Below are positions 1-5,520 of a stretch of DNA of 5,520 nucleotides, piece by piece. The notes beneath the pieces are model-generated. The model did not search any database and was not told where the DNA came from. It was given only the letters and a program-made list of their open reading frames with translations. Positions within the stretch are counted from its first letter, which is position 1. Each line of letters starts with the position of its first letter. A program made the position numbers and the translations under genes. The DNA comes from Candidatus Acetothermia bacterium (GTDB taxonomy: Bacteria > Bipolaricaulota > Bipolaricaulia > Bipolaricaulales > Bipolaricaulaceae). Location of the stretch: positions 16,118 through 21,637 of the forward strand of contig JAGDVW010000058.1 of assembly GCA_023255835.1 (NCBI GenBank). Reading direction: 5' to 3'.

Positions 1-22
1 GGCTAACCTTTAAGGATCAGCG

Positions 23-29
23 AAGGAGG
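23..29 (+). promoter_or_regulatory. Ribosome binding site of the BMP-family gene
   Basis: AAGGAGG lies 8 bases before the ATG at 38, which is a near-ideal Shine-Dalgarno sequence and spacing. It fixes the start of the BMP gene. The first 22 bases show no convincing promoter, so the promoter is probably outside the window. Confidence 0.85.
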
Positions 30-37
30 GGAGCGAG

Positions 38-1195
38 ATGAAACGCTTGGGATTGGTGGTGGTTTTGGTGGCGTTTTTGGCGCTGCCGGTTTTGGCCGGC
101 CGGGTGGCCCTCATCCTCGACGTAGGTGGCCGGGGCGATCTCTCCTTCAACGACATGGGCTTCAAGGGCACGGAGGAGGCCTGCGCTGCCTTCGGCTGGG
201 AAATGGTGGAGATCCAGTCCGCCACTTCTGCCGATTACCTCCCCAACATCCGCAATGCCGCGCGCTCCGGAAAATTCGATCTCATCATCTGCGTTGGTTT
301 CCTCCTTGCTGACGCCCTAAACGAGGTGGCTGCGGAGTTCCCCAACCAAAGGTTCGCCATCATCGATGCGGTGGTGAACCAACCCAATGTTCTTTCCATC
401 GTTTTTGAGGAGCAGGAGGGCTCGGCCTTGGTGGGAGCCCTCGCGGGCATGCTCGCCGCGGAGTACGGCTATCCCTACGTGGGCGTGGTTTTGGGCATTG
501 AAATCCCCGTCCTCTACCACTTCGAGGGCGGTTACCGTTTCGGGATCGATTGGGGCCTCAAAAAGTACGCGGAGGTGACGGGGAAGACCGCGAATGTGGG
601 CCTCCTTTGGGTCTACACCGGCACTTTCTCGGACATCGCCAAGGGCAAGGCTGCCGCCGAGGCCCAATTGGAGCAGGGTGCAGTTGCCGTCTATAACGTC
701 GCCGGCCCCTTGGGCATCGGGATCCTCGAGGCGGTGGCGGCGAAACTGGCCAAGGAGAACCGCGAGGCTGGCCCGCCGTTCATGATCGGTGTCGATGCCA
801 ACCAGGACTGGATGGGTGACGGGAATAAAGTGGTGGCCTCCATGATGAAGCGGGTGGACGTGGGCTGCTACACGGCCATCAAGATGGTCCATGAGGGGAC
901 GTTCAAAGGAGGCGTGCTCTCCTTGGGCCTCAAAAACAAAGGGGTGGCAATCTCTCGCTACCAGGACCTCCTTGATTTCATCGACTTTGGGATCAAAGCC
1001 GGAGCCATCACCGAAGCCGATCGAGAAAGGATCATCGAGAACTGGAAGAAAATGAGGGCTTCCATCCCCGAGTGGATCTGGAAGGCCGTGGACGAGCTTG
1101 AGGCCAAAATCCTCTCCGGGGAGATCGTGGTGCCCAAACCGGAGACCAGGGAGGAAATGCTGGCGGTGCGGGCCAAGTACCCGCTCACCCGCTGA
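38..1195 (+). CDS. BMP/PnrA-like periplasmic nucleoside-binding protein of an ABC importer
   Basis: This is a 385-residue solute-binding protein of the BMP family (PnrA/TmpC, B. subtilis NupN), which in characterised members binds nucleosides and hands them to an ABC importer. Residues 1-21 form a Sec signal peptide (MKR, then a hydrophobic core ending PVLAG) with no lipobox cysteine, so the mature protein should be free in the periplasm. Family landmarks follow in order: VALILDVGGRGDLSFND (23-39), GFLLADAL (87-94), FAIIDA (106-111), VFEEQEGS (122-129), GIEIPVLYHFEGGYRFG (153-169), AKGKAAAEAQLEQGA (201-215), IGVDANQ (250-256) and MMKRVDV (269-275). By comparison with PnrA, D28, F37, N38, D253 and K271 are candidate ligand residues; this is inferred by motif position, not by alignment. 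The C-terminus runs about 20 residues past the usual end near SGEIVVP. The ATPase and two permeases of the same transporter follow directly. Family assignment is secure; the exact substrate is not. Confidence 0.93.
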   Translation: MKRLGLVVVLVAFLALPVLAGRVALILDVGGRGDLSFNDMGFKGTEEACAAFGWEMVEIQSATSADYLPNIRNAARSGKFDLIICVGFLLADALNEVAAEFPNQRFAIIDAVVNQPNVLSIVFEEQEGSALVGALAGMLAAEYGYPYVGVVLGIEIPVLYHFEGGYRFGIDWGLKKYAEVTGKTANVGLLWVYTGTFSDIAKGKAAAEAQLEQGAVAVYNVAGPLGIGILEAVAAKLAKENREAGPPFMIGVDANQDWMGDGNKVVASMMKRVDVGCYTAIKMVHEGTFKGGVLSLGLKNKGVAISRYQDLLDFIDFGIKAGAITEADRERIIENWKKMRASIPEWIWKAVDELEAKILSGEIVVPKPETREEMLAVRAKYPLTR

Positions 1196-1208
1196 GTTGT
1201 GATGACGC

Positions 1209-1239
1209 AGGGGCCTGGGGCGAGCCGTCCCAGGCCCTT
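1209..1239 (+). terminator. GC-rich hairpin between binding-protein and ATPase genes (attenuator or mRNA stabiliser)
   Basis: GGGCCTGGG (1211-1219) pairs perfectly with CCCAGGCCC (1229-1237) around a 9-base loop. G1210-T1238, A1209-T1239 and G1220-T1228 can extend it to about 12 pairs. It starts 13 bases after the BMP stop codon. Only TTT and then CCCC follow, so it lacks the long T tract of a strong intrinsic terminator. It would suit partial termination or protection of the upstream mRNA from 3' decay. Both would favour more binding protein than membrane complex, a common arrangement in ABC importer operons. The function is inferred from position and shape. Confidence 0.6.
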
Positions 1240-1252
1240 TCCCCATAAGCGC

Positions 1253-2800
1253 GTGGCCGAGTTTCTCCTACGTGCAGAGGGTTTGACCAAAGTCTACCCG
1301 GATGGGACGGTAGCCTTATCCGGGGTGGATCTCACCGTTCGGCCAGGTGAAGTCCTCGGCCTCCTTGGGGAAAACGGGGCTGGAAAAACCACGCTCACAA
1401 AAATCCTCTCCGGGCTCCTTCCGCCTACGGCCGGAAGAATCCTCACCCCACGGGGGCCTGTCCGCTTCCACTCCCCAAAGGATGCCCTCCGGATAGGGAT
1501 CGGCATGGTCCACCAACATTTCGCCCTGGTGGACACCTTCACCGCCCTGGAAAACGTCGCCCTGGGTCTGGGGCGGGTCAATTTCTCCCTGTTGCGGAAA
1601 AAACTGGAAAGACTGGTGGCGGAAACGGGGCTTCGGGTCCCCCTCGACGTTCCGGTGGAGAACCTGGCCGTGGGTGAGCGCCAGCGCGTGGAAATCCTCA
1701 AAGTCCTCGCCCGGGATGTGAAACTTTTGATTTTGGATGAGCCCACGAGCGTCCTCACCCCCGTGGAGACGGCGGAGCTTTTCAAATTCCTCCGCAATTT
1801 GCGCGAGCAGGGCAAAGCTGTGGTCTTCATTACCCACAAACTCAAAGAGGCCTTAGCTGTTACCGACCGCATCGTGGTCTTGCGCCGGGGGAAGGTAGCC
1901 GGGGAGGTGAGCACCAAAGAGACCACGGCGAAGGAGCTAGCCCGGCTCATGATCGGGGTGGAGGTCGAGCCGGGCCGCCGCCCAGTGGAACTCTCTTTGG
2001 AAGCGGAATTTTCGCGGGCCGCCGCTCCCGGACCAAAAGGGGAACCGATCCTCATGGTGAAAGATCTCCAGGTCCGCTCCGATACGGGGGAGCTCGCCGT
2101 CCGGGGTTTATCCTTCGAGCTTTATCCCGGCGAGATCCTGGGGATCGCCGGGGTGGAGGGAAACGGCCAAACCGAGCTCGTGGAGGCGATCTGTGGGCTC
2201 CGGCGGGTGGAAGCCGGCGAGGTGGAGCTCTTGGGCCGGAAGGTAACCGGGCGACCTCCAACGGAGCTCTACCGCCTTGGCCTTGCCCACATCCCCGAGG
2301 ACCGCTGGAAATACGGGCTGATCCTGTCTTTCACGGTGACGGAGAACTCGATCCTTGGCTTACAGCGGGAGAGAGATTTTCAGGCGGCCGGATTTTTGCG
2401 GGCCCGGGCCATAAGGGGCCACGCGGCAAGGCTGGTGCGGGAATTTGGGATTCAGACCGCCGGCCTTTCGGCGCCGGCGAAAAGCCTCTCCGGAGGAAAC
2501 CAGCAAAAGCTCATCGCTGGCCGCGAGCTTTCCAAGGATCCCAAGGTGATCATTGCTGCTCAGCCCACGCGGGGTCTGGACATCGGGGCAGCCCAGTTCA
2601 TCCGGGAGCTTCTCTTTCGCCTGCGCGAGGAGGGGCGGGCCATCCTCCTTGTCTCCGCCGATTTGGATGAGGTCCTGGCCCTCTCCGATCGGGTGGCCTT
2701 CATGTATGAGGGCACTTTCACCGGGATCGTGCGGCCCGCGGAGCTCACCGCCGAGGCCGTGGGCCTCCTCATGGGCGGGGTGAAGGCGGGGAAGGGATGA
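1253..2800 (+). CDS. Nucleoside ABC importer, double ATP-binding protein (NupO/YufO-like)
   Basis: This 515-residue protein carries two fused ABC ATPase domains, as in NupO and the RbsA/MglA group, and should sit on the cytoplasmic face of the two downstream permeases. Domain 1 has Walker A GENGAGKT (39-46), Q-loop Q88, signature LAVGERQ (138-144), Walker B LLILDEP (158-164) and switch H195. Domain 2 has a degenerate P-loop GVEGNGQT (300-307), the PEDR motif (348-351), a canonical LSGGNQQ signature (412-418), AAQPTRGLD (435-443) with Q437 in place of the catalytic glutamate, and S468 in place of the switch histidine. The second site is probably weak in hydrolysis, which is normal for this family. 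I chose GTG 1253 because it gives the usual family N-terminus (AEFLLRAEGLTKVY) and length. The frame is also open back to GTG 1199 and ATG 1202, but those would translate through the hairpin and add 18 Pro/Arg-rich residues. None of the starts has a clear Shine-Dalgarno sequence. The gene overlaps the next by 4 bases. Confidence 0.93.
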   Translation: MAEFLLRAEGLTKVYPDGTVALSGVDLTVRPGEVLGLLGENGAGKTTLTKILSGLLPPTAGRILTPRGPVRFHSPKDALRIGIGMVHQHFALVDTFTALENVALGLGRVNFSLLRKKLERLVAETGLRVPLDVPVENLAVGERQRVEILKVLARDVKLLILDEPTSVLTPVETAELFKFLRNLREQGKAVVFITHKLKEALAVTDRIVVLRRGKVAGEVSTKETTAKELARLMIGVEVEPGRRPVELSLEAEFSRAAAPGPKGEPILMVKDLQVRSDTGELAVRGLSFELYPGEILGIAGVEGNGQTELVEAICGLRRVEAGEVELLGRKVTGRPPTELYRLGLAHIPEDRWKYGLILSFTVTENSILGLQRERDFQAAGFLRARAIRGHAARLVREFGIQTAGLSAPAKSLSGGNQQKLIAGRELSKDPKVIIAAQPTRGLDIGAAQFIRELLFRLREEGRAILLVSADLDEVLALSDRVAFMYEGTFTGIVRPAELTAEAVGLLMGGVKAGKG

Positions 2801-3861
2801 GCTGGGTCTGGCGGGGTTTTCGTCCGGTCCTCGAGTCCGTCCTCGCTGGCTTGATCGGCCTTGGGGTCGGGGCCCTCATCATGCGGGCTTGGGGATACCA
2901 CCCTTGGCCAGCGTATGTGGCCCTTTTCAAAGAGAGTTTCGGCAGTGGCTACGGGCTGGCCAGCGCTTTGGCCAACGCCACCCCCCTCATCCTCACGGCT
3001 TTGACCTTCGCCGTTGGGGCCAGGGCCGGCCTCTTCGTCATCGGCGCGGAGGGGATGATGTATATGGGGGCCATGGCCGCCGTGGCCCTAAGCCTCCTTC
3101 GGTTTCCCTCAGGATTTCATGCGTTTTTGGCCCTCTTTTGCGCCGCGGCGGCGGGAATCCTTTGGGGATTGATCCCCGCAATGCTCCGGGCTTACCGCGG
3201 AGTCCACGAGGTCATCTCCACCATCATGTTCAACTGGCTGAGCCATTTCCTCTCTTTTTATCTTGTGGCCAACATCCTGGTTGATCCCATTCGCGCTGAA
3301 AAAACCCTTTCCATCGCGAAAACTAGCCGCCTTCCCCTTCTCCTCCGTGGGACGGACCTTTCCTTGGGGATCGTGGTGGCCGCGGGTTTGGCCCTCGTTT
3401 TTTACGTGTTCCTTTGGCACACCGTGGCCGGCTACGAAGTCCGCGCCGCTGGGGCCAATCCCCATGCGGCCCGCTATGGCGGGGTTTCCCCGCAGAAGAC
3501 GGTGCTTTTGGTGTTCGCCCTGGGTGGGATCGCCGCGGGCCTGGCTGGGGCAGTGGAGGTGATGGGCCGACCCCCCACTTATGCAGTTTATAGCGGCCTC
3601 ACCAACCTATCTGGGTTCGGTTTCGACGGGATCGGCGTGGCTATGATCGGCCGGATCCATCCCCTGGGGATCATCCCCGCGGCCATCTTCTACGGTGGGC
3701 TTCAAGCCGGGGCCCGCCTCATGCAGATGGAGGCCGGGGTCCCCTTCGAGATGGTTCGGGCCGTTCAGGGTGTGATCGTTTTGGCCCTGGCCCTTCCCGA
3801 GCTCACCCGGATCTTTCGGGTCCTCCTGCGGGGCTGGAGGCTAAGGGGAGAAAGAGCATGA
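2797..3861 (+). CDS. Nucleoside ABC importer permease 1 (NupP/YufP-like, BPD_transp_2 family)
   Basis: This 354-residue inner-membrane protein is the larger of two permeases that should form the translocation channel with the product of the next gene. Hydrophobic stretches appear near residues 13-32, 55-75, 78-100, 107-130, 138-162, 188-208, 236-256, 273-304 and 320-334. Family landmarks are GLFVIGAEGMMYMGA (78-92), HEVISTIMFNWL (137-148), the cytoplasmic loop GYEVRAAGANPHAARYGGV (212-230) that probably contacts the ATPase, and GFGFDGIGVAMIGRIHPLGI (273-292). The C-terminus is basic (RGWRLRGERA), consistent with a cytoplasmic end. Its ATG overlaps the ATPase stop codon (ATGA), and a purine-rich GGGGAAGGG lies just upstream, so translation is probably coupled. 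The NupP assignment over NupQ rests on length, gene order and the HEVIST motif. Confidence 0.92.
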   Translation: MSWVWRGFRPVLESVLAGLIGLGVGALIMRAWGYHPWPAYVALFKESFGSGYGLASALANATPLILTALTFAVGARAGLFVIGAEGMMYMGAMAAVALSLLRFPSGFHAFLALFCAAAAGILWGLIPAMLRAYRGVHEVISTIMFNWLSHFLSFYLVANILVDPIRAEKTLSIAKTSRLPLLLRGTDLSLGIVVAAGLALVFYVFLWHTVAGYEVRAAGANPHAARYGGVSPQKTVLLVFALGGIAAGLAGAVEVMGRPPTYAVYSGLTNLSGFGFDGIGVAMIGRIHPLGIIPAAIFYGGLQAGARLMQMEAGVPFEMVRAVQGVIVLALALPELTRIFRVLLRGWRLRGERA

Positions 3862-4757
3862 GCTGGGCCTATTTTTGGAGCCTTTTTTCCATTTCCCTCC
3901 ACGCCATGGTCCCCATCACCCTCACTGCGGTGGGGGAGGTGATCGGCGAATCCGCCGGCCTTTTCAATATCGGTCTTGAGGGGATCCTCCTTCTTTCCGC
4001 ATTCACTGGGACCCTCGGGGCCCGGGCCGGCGGCCCCATCCTCGGCCTCCTCATGGGCCTGGTCACCGGCTTGGGGATCGGCCTCGTCTTCGGGGTCATT
4101 TGCGCCTATTGGAAGGGAAGCCAGATGATCGCCGGAGTGGGGATAAACCTCTTCGCCTTGGGCTTCGTGGCCTTCGGCCTCCAGGTCTTGGGTTCGCCCG
4201 GCTTCTACACCGTCCCAAGGGACGTACAACTTGCGCCGATTCGCACCTCCGTGGGTTCCTTTTCCCCGCTCATCCCGGTGGCCCTCCTCCTCCCTTTCCT
4301 GATCCATTGGTTCTTGAACCACACGGGGGTCGGTTTGAGGATCAAAGCCGTTGGGGAAAACCCGGAGGCGGCGGATGTGGCGGGGATCCCGGTGGAGTTG
4401 ACCCAGCTCCTTTCCACGGCGGTGGGCGCGGCCCTGGCTGGCCTCGCCGGAGCGTACATGTCCGTCTCCTGGCTCGGCTCGGTCACGAAAGAGATCTCCG
4501 CCGGCCGGGGGTTCATCGCCCTCGCCACCGTGGTTTTCTCCGGGCTCCGCCCCCTTCTGGCCTTGGCCGGCGGCCTCATCTTCGGCTTCTTCGAATCCCT
4601 GGCCACCTGGATCCAATCCCTTCCCGGGGTGAAGGAAGCGGTGCCCTGGCAATTCATCTCCATGATCCCCTACGTGGCCACCCTTTTGGTGGTGGCCGGG
4701 GTCATCGGCCGGGTGCGGTTCCCCAAAGCCTTGGGTGTACCTTATCGCCGGGAGTAG
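3858..4757 (+). CDS. Nucleoside ABC importer permease 2 (NupQ/YufQ-like, BPD_transp_2 family)
   Basis: This 299-residue inner-membrane protein is the shorter permease partner. It opens with a hydrophobic segment (about 8-26), then GESAGLFNIGLEGILLLSA (30-48), the family's conserved G-L-x-N-I-G-x-E-G signature. Further landmarks are GSQMIAGVGINLFALGF (87-103), the coupling loop GVGLRIKAVGENPEAADVAGI (157-177), GRGFIALATVVFSGLRPL (216-233) and a terminal MIPYVATLLVVAG...ALGVPYRRE (269-299) that matches the usual family end. Membrane segments are likely near 40-56, 60-82, 90-111, 134-153, 183-204, 218-248 and 270-285. The start is set by AAGGGGAG (3843-3850) and by the ATGA overlap with permease 1. 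Length is close to that of NupQ. It is the last gene of the operon, and no hairpin terminator is visible after it. Confidence 0.92.
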   Translation: MSWAYFWSLFSISLHAMVPITLTAVGEVIGESAGLFNIGLEGILLLSAFTGTLGARAGGPILGLLMGLVTGLGIGLVFGVICAYWKGSQMIAGVGINLFALGFVAFGLQVLGSPGFYTVPRDVQLAPIRTSVGSFSPLIPVALLLPFLIHWFLNHTGVGLRIKAVGENPEAADVAGIPVELTQLLSTAVGAALAGLAGAYMSVSWLGSVTKEISAGRGFIALATVVFSGLRPLLALAGGLIFGFFESLATWIQSLPGVKEAVPWQFISMIPYVATLLVVAGVIGRVRFPKALGVPYRRE

Positions 4758-4778
4758 TCCGGTTTCCCCGTCCTGGGC

Positions 4779-4784
4779 TATAAT
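4779..4784 (+). promoter_or_regulatory. Putative sigma-70-type -10 box for the PhnD-like gene
   Basis: A perfect TATAAT sits 21 bases after the permease 2 stop codon, in a 48-base gap that is otherwise GC-rich. The best -35 candidate is TAGTCC at 4755-4760 (18-base spacer, 3 of 6 consensus matches), which overlaps that stop codon, so the -35 element is weak or absent. The predicted start of transcription is about 4790-4792. This suggests the downstream gene can be transcribed apart from the nucleoside operon, although read-through is also possible. Confidence 0.6.
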
Positions 4785-4791
4785 GGCATTC

Positions 4792-4800
4792 AAGGAGGTG
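4792..4800 (+). promoter_or_regulatory. Strong Shine-Dalgarno sequence of the PhnD-like gene
   Basis: AAGGAGGTG is a 9-base match to the complement of the 16S rRNA tail. It lies 5 bases before GTG 4806 and decides that start codon. It nearly coincides with the transcription start predicted from the TATAAT box, so the leader may be only about 15 bases. Confidence 0.85.
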
Positions 4801-4805
4801 GTTCG

Positions 4806-5520
4806 GTGAAGCGCGTGGGTTTAGCCGTGTTGTGGCTAGCGGTGTTGGGGGTCATGGGTTTGGCTCAGGCCCTGGGGACGCCGGAGCACCCGATCACCAT
4901 GCTCTTTGTGCCCTCGGTGAAGGTGGACGTCATCCAGGAGGTGGGGCCGAAGATCGCCGAGGCCCTCTCCCAGATGACGGGCCTGGTGATCAAACCGGTG
5001 ATTGCCGCTGATTATGCGGCCTTCATCGAGGCCATGATCACCGCCGGGGGCGACATGTTCGGCGTGCCCACCACGGACCAATATTGCCAGATCACCAAGG
5101 CGAACCCCGGGGTGCATGCCCGATTGGCCGCGGTGCGCTATGGCTATCCGTACTACTTCGCCTCCATCTATGCCCTCCGCGAGAAGGGGTTCAAGTCGGT
5201 GTACGACCTCCAAGGCAAGGTTTGGGCGTTCTCCAGCACTCGGTCCACTTCCGGCTACGTCATCCCCAAGATGTATTTTAATAAGCTTGGTTTGAGCTTC
5301 GCCGAGGAAAAGGCGGTGGGGACGCACGTAAACGCGATGATCGCCATCCTCGAGGGCCAGGCCGATTTCTGCACCGGCTATGGTTCCCCGCCCCTTCCTC
5401 CGGACACGATCGCCGAGGCCCTGAAGGCCGCGGGCTGGCGCTGGGAATACGGCATGGACCCGGAGCTTTGGCTGTGGGACCGCTGGAACAACGACCTCTA
5501 TCCTGAGGGGATCCGGGGGC
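4806..5520 (+). CDS. PhnD-like phosphate/phosphite/phosphonate-type periplasmic binding protein (partial, 3' end outside window)
   Basis: A GTG start after a strong ribosome site opens a frame of 238 codons that continues past the window edge. Residues 1-22 are a Sec signal peptide (MKR, hydrophobic core, likely cut after AQA at 20-22) with no lipobox cysteine. The mature part follows the PhnD pattern: ITMLFVPSVKVDVI (30-43), GPKIAEALSQMTGLVIKPV (47-65), DYAAFIEAM (69-77), DLQGKVWAF (134-142), STSGYVIPK (147-155), and THVNAMIAILEGQADFC (173-189). The STSG loop is where PhnD proteins hold the oxyanion group, and H174 falls in the position of the conserved SH dipeptide. After 189 the sequence departs from the usual family pattern and is rich in tryptophan. 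The matching permease and ATPase would be expected downstream but are not in view. Phosphonate, phosphite or another small ligand are all possible; the substrate cannot be named. Confidence 0.85.
   Translation, partial: MKRVGLAVLWLAVLGVMGLAQALGTPEHPITMLFVPSVKVDVIQEVGPKIAEALSQMTGLVIKPVIAADYAAFIEAMITAGGDMFGVPTTDQYCQITKANPGVHARLAAVRYGYPYYFASIYALREKGFKSVYDLQGKVWAFSSTRSTSGYVIPKMYFNKLGLSFAEEKAVGTHVNAMIAILEGQADFCTGYGSPPLPPDTIAEALKAAGWRWEYGMDPELWLWDRWNNDLYPEGIRG

Noticed and set aside
4..9. TAACCT as a possible -10 box before the BMP gene
   Set aside because: It matches the consensus at only three positions and no -35 region is visible because the window begins here.
317..1246. Long open frame on the minus strand (309 codons) opposite the BMP gene
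   Set aside because: Its product is His/Gly/Asp-rich without recognisable domains and mirrors the codon bias of the conserved BMP gene.
2458..2479. Inverted repeat CGCCGG/CCGGCG inside the ATPase gene
   Set aside because: It falls in the linker before the second signature motif, is only 6 bp long and made of GC-rich codons; there is no sign of a regulatory role.
2150..2690. Degenerate second ATPase site as a sign of gene decay
   Set aside because: GNGQT, AAQPTRGLD and the missing switch histidine are typical of NupO-like double ATPases, and the reading frame is intact.
4758..4778. Terminator after permease 2
   Set aside because: No stable inverted repeat followed by a T run can be found between the stop codon and the TATAAT box.
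3765..4793. Long open frame on the minus strand (342 codons) opposite permease 2
   Set aside because: It lies antisense to a well-supported membrane protein, is made of low-complexity G/E/H/R-rich sequence with no family motif, and is explained by GC-rich codon bias.
4836..5327. Minus-strand frame of 163 codons opposite the PhnD-like gene
   Set aside because: The plus strand here has a signal peptide, a strong ribosome site and family motifs; the minus-strand product has none.

Overview
The window holds one complete ABC transporter operon of the BMP/nucleoside type, followed by the start of a second solute-binding protein gene. All genes are on the plus strand and tightly packed. DNA is GC-rich (roughly 60% by eye) with GC-biased third positions, strong AAGGAGG-type ribosome sites and a mix of ATG and GTG starts. 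Both binding proteins have Sec signal peptides without a lipobox cysteine. This points to soluble periplasmic proteins, so a diderm bacterium is more likely than a Firmicute or mycoplasma. The phylum cannot be fixed from this sequence. A GC-rich anaerobic or thermophilic lineage such as Bipolaricaulota/Acetothermia, Thermotogota or Deinococcota is only a guess.

Layout: bases 1-37 are a short leader with a good ribosome site. Bases 38-1195 encode the BMP/PnrA-like binding protein. Bases 1196-1252 are a gap containing a strong GC-rich hairpin. Bases 1253-2800 encode the double ATPase (NupO/YufO type). Bases 2797-3861 and 3858-4757 encode two permeases (NupP- and NupQ-like), joined to the preceding gene and to each other by 4-base ATGA overlaps. 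Bases 4758-4805 hold a perfect TATAAT box and a near-perfect Shine-Dalgarno sequence. Bases 4806-5520 encode the first 238 residues of a PhnD-like binding protein that runs off the window. No intergenic stretch exceeds 60 bases. I see no RNA gene, mobile element or CRISPR array.

How the genes work together: the BMP protein should capture a nucleoside (purine preferred in characterised relatives) in the periplasm. The two permeases form the heterodimeric channel, and the fused ATPase powers import. The hairpin after the binding-protein gene could let the binding protein be made in excess over the membrane complex. The PhnD-like gene appears to have its own promoter and probably starts a separate transporter for a phosphonate/phosphite-type or related small anion. 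I found no clearly new system. The points most worth a second look are the hairpin and ATPase start, the very short leader of the last gene, and the tryptophan-rich segment in the PhnD-like protein.
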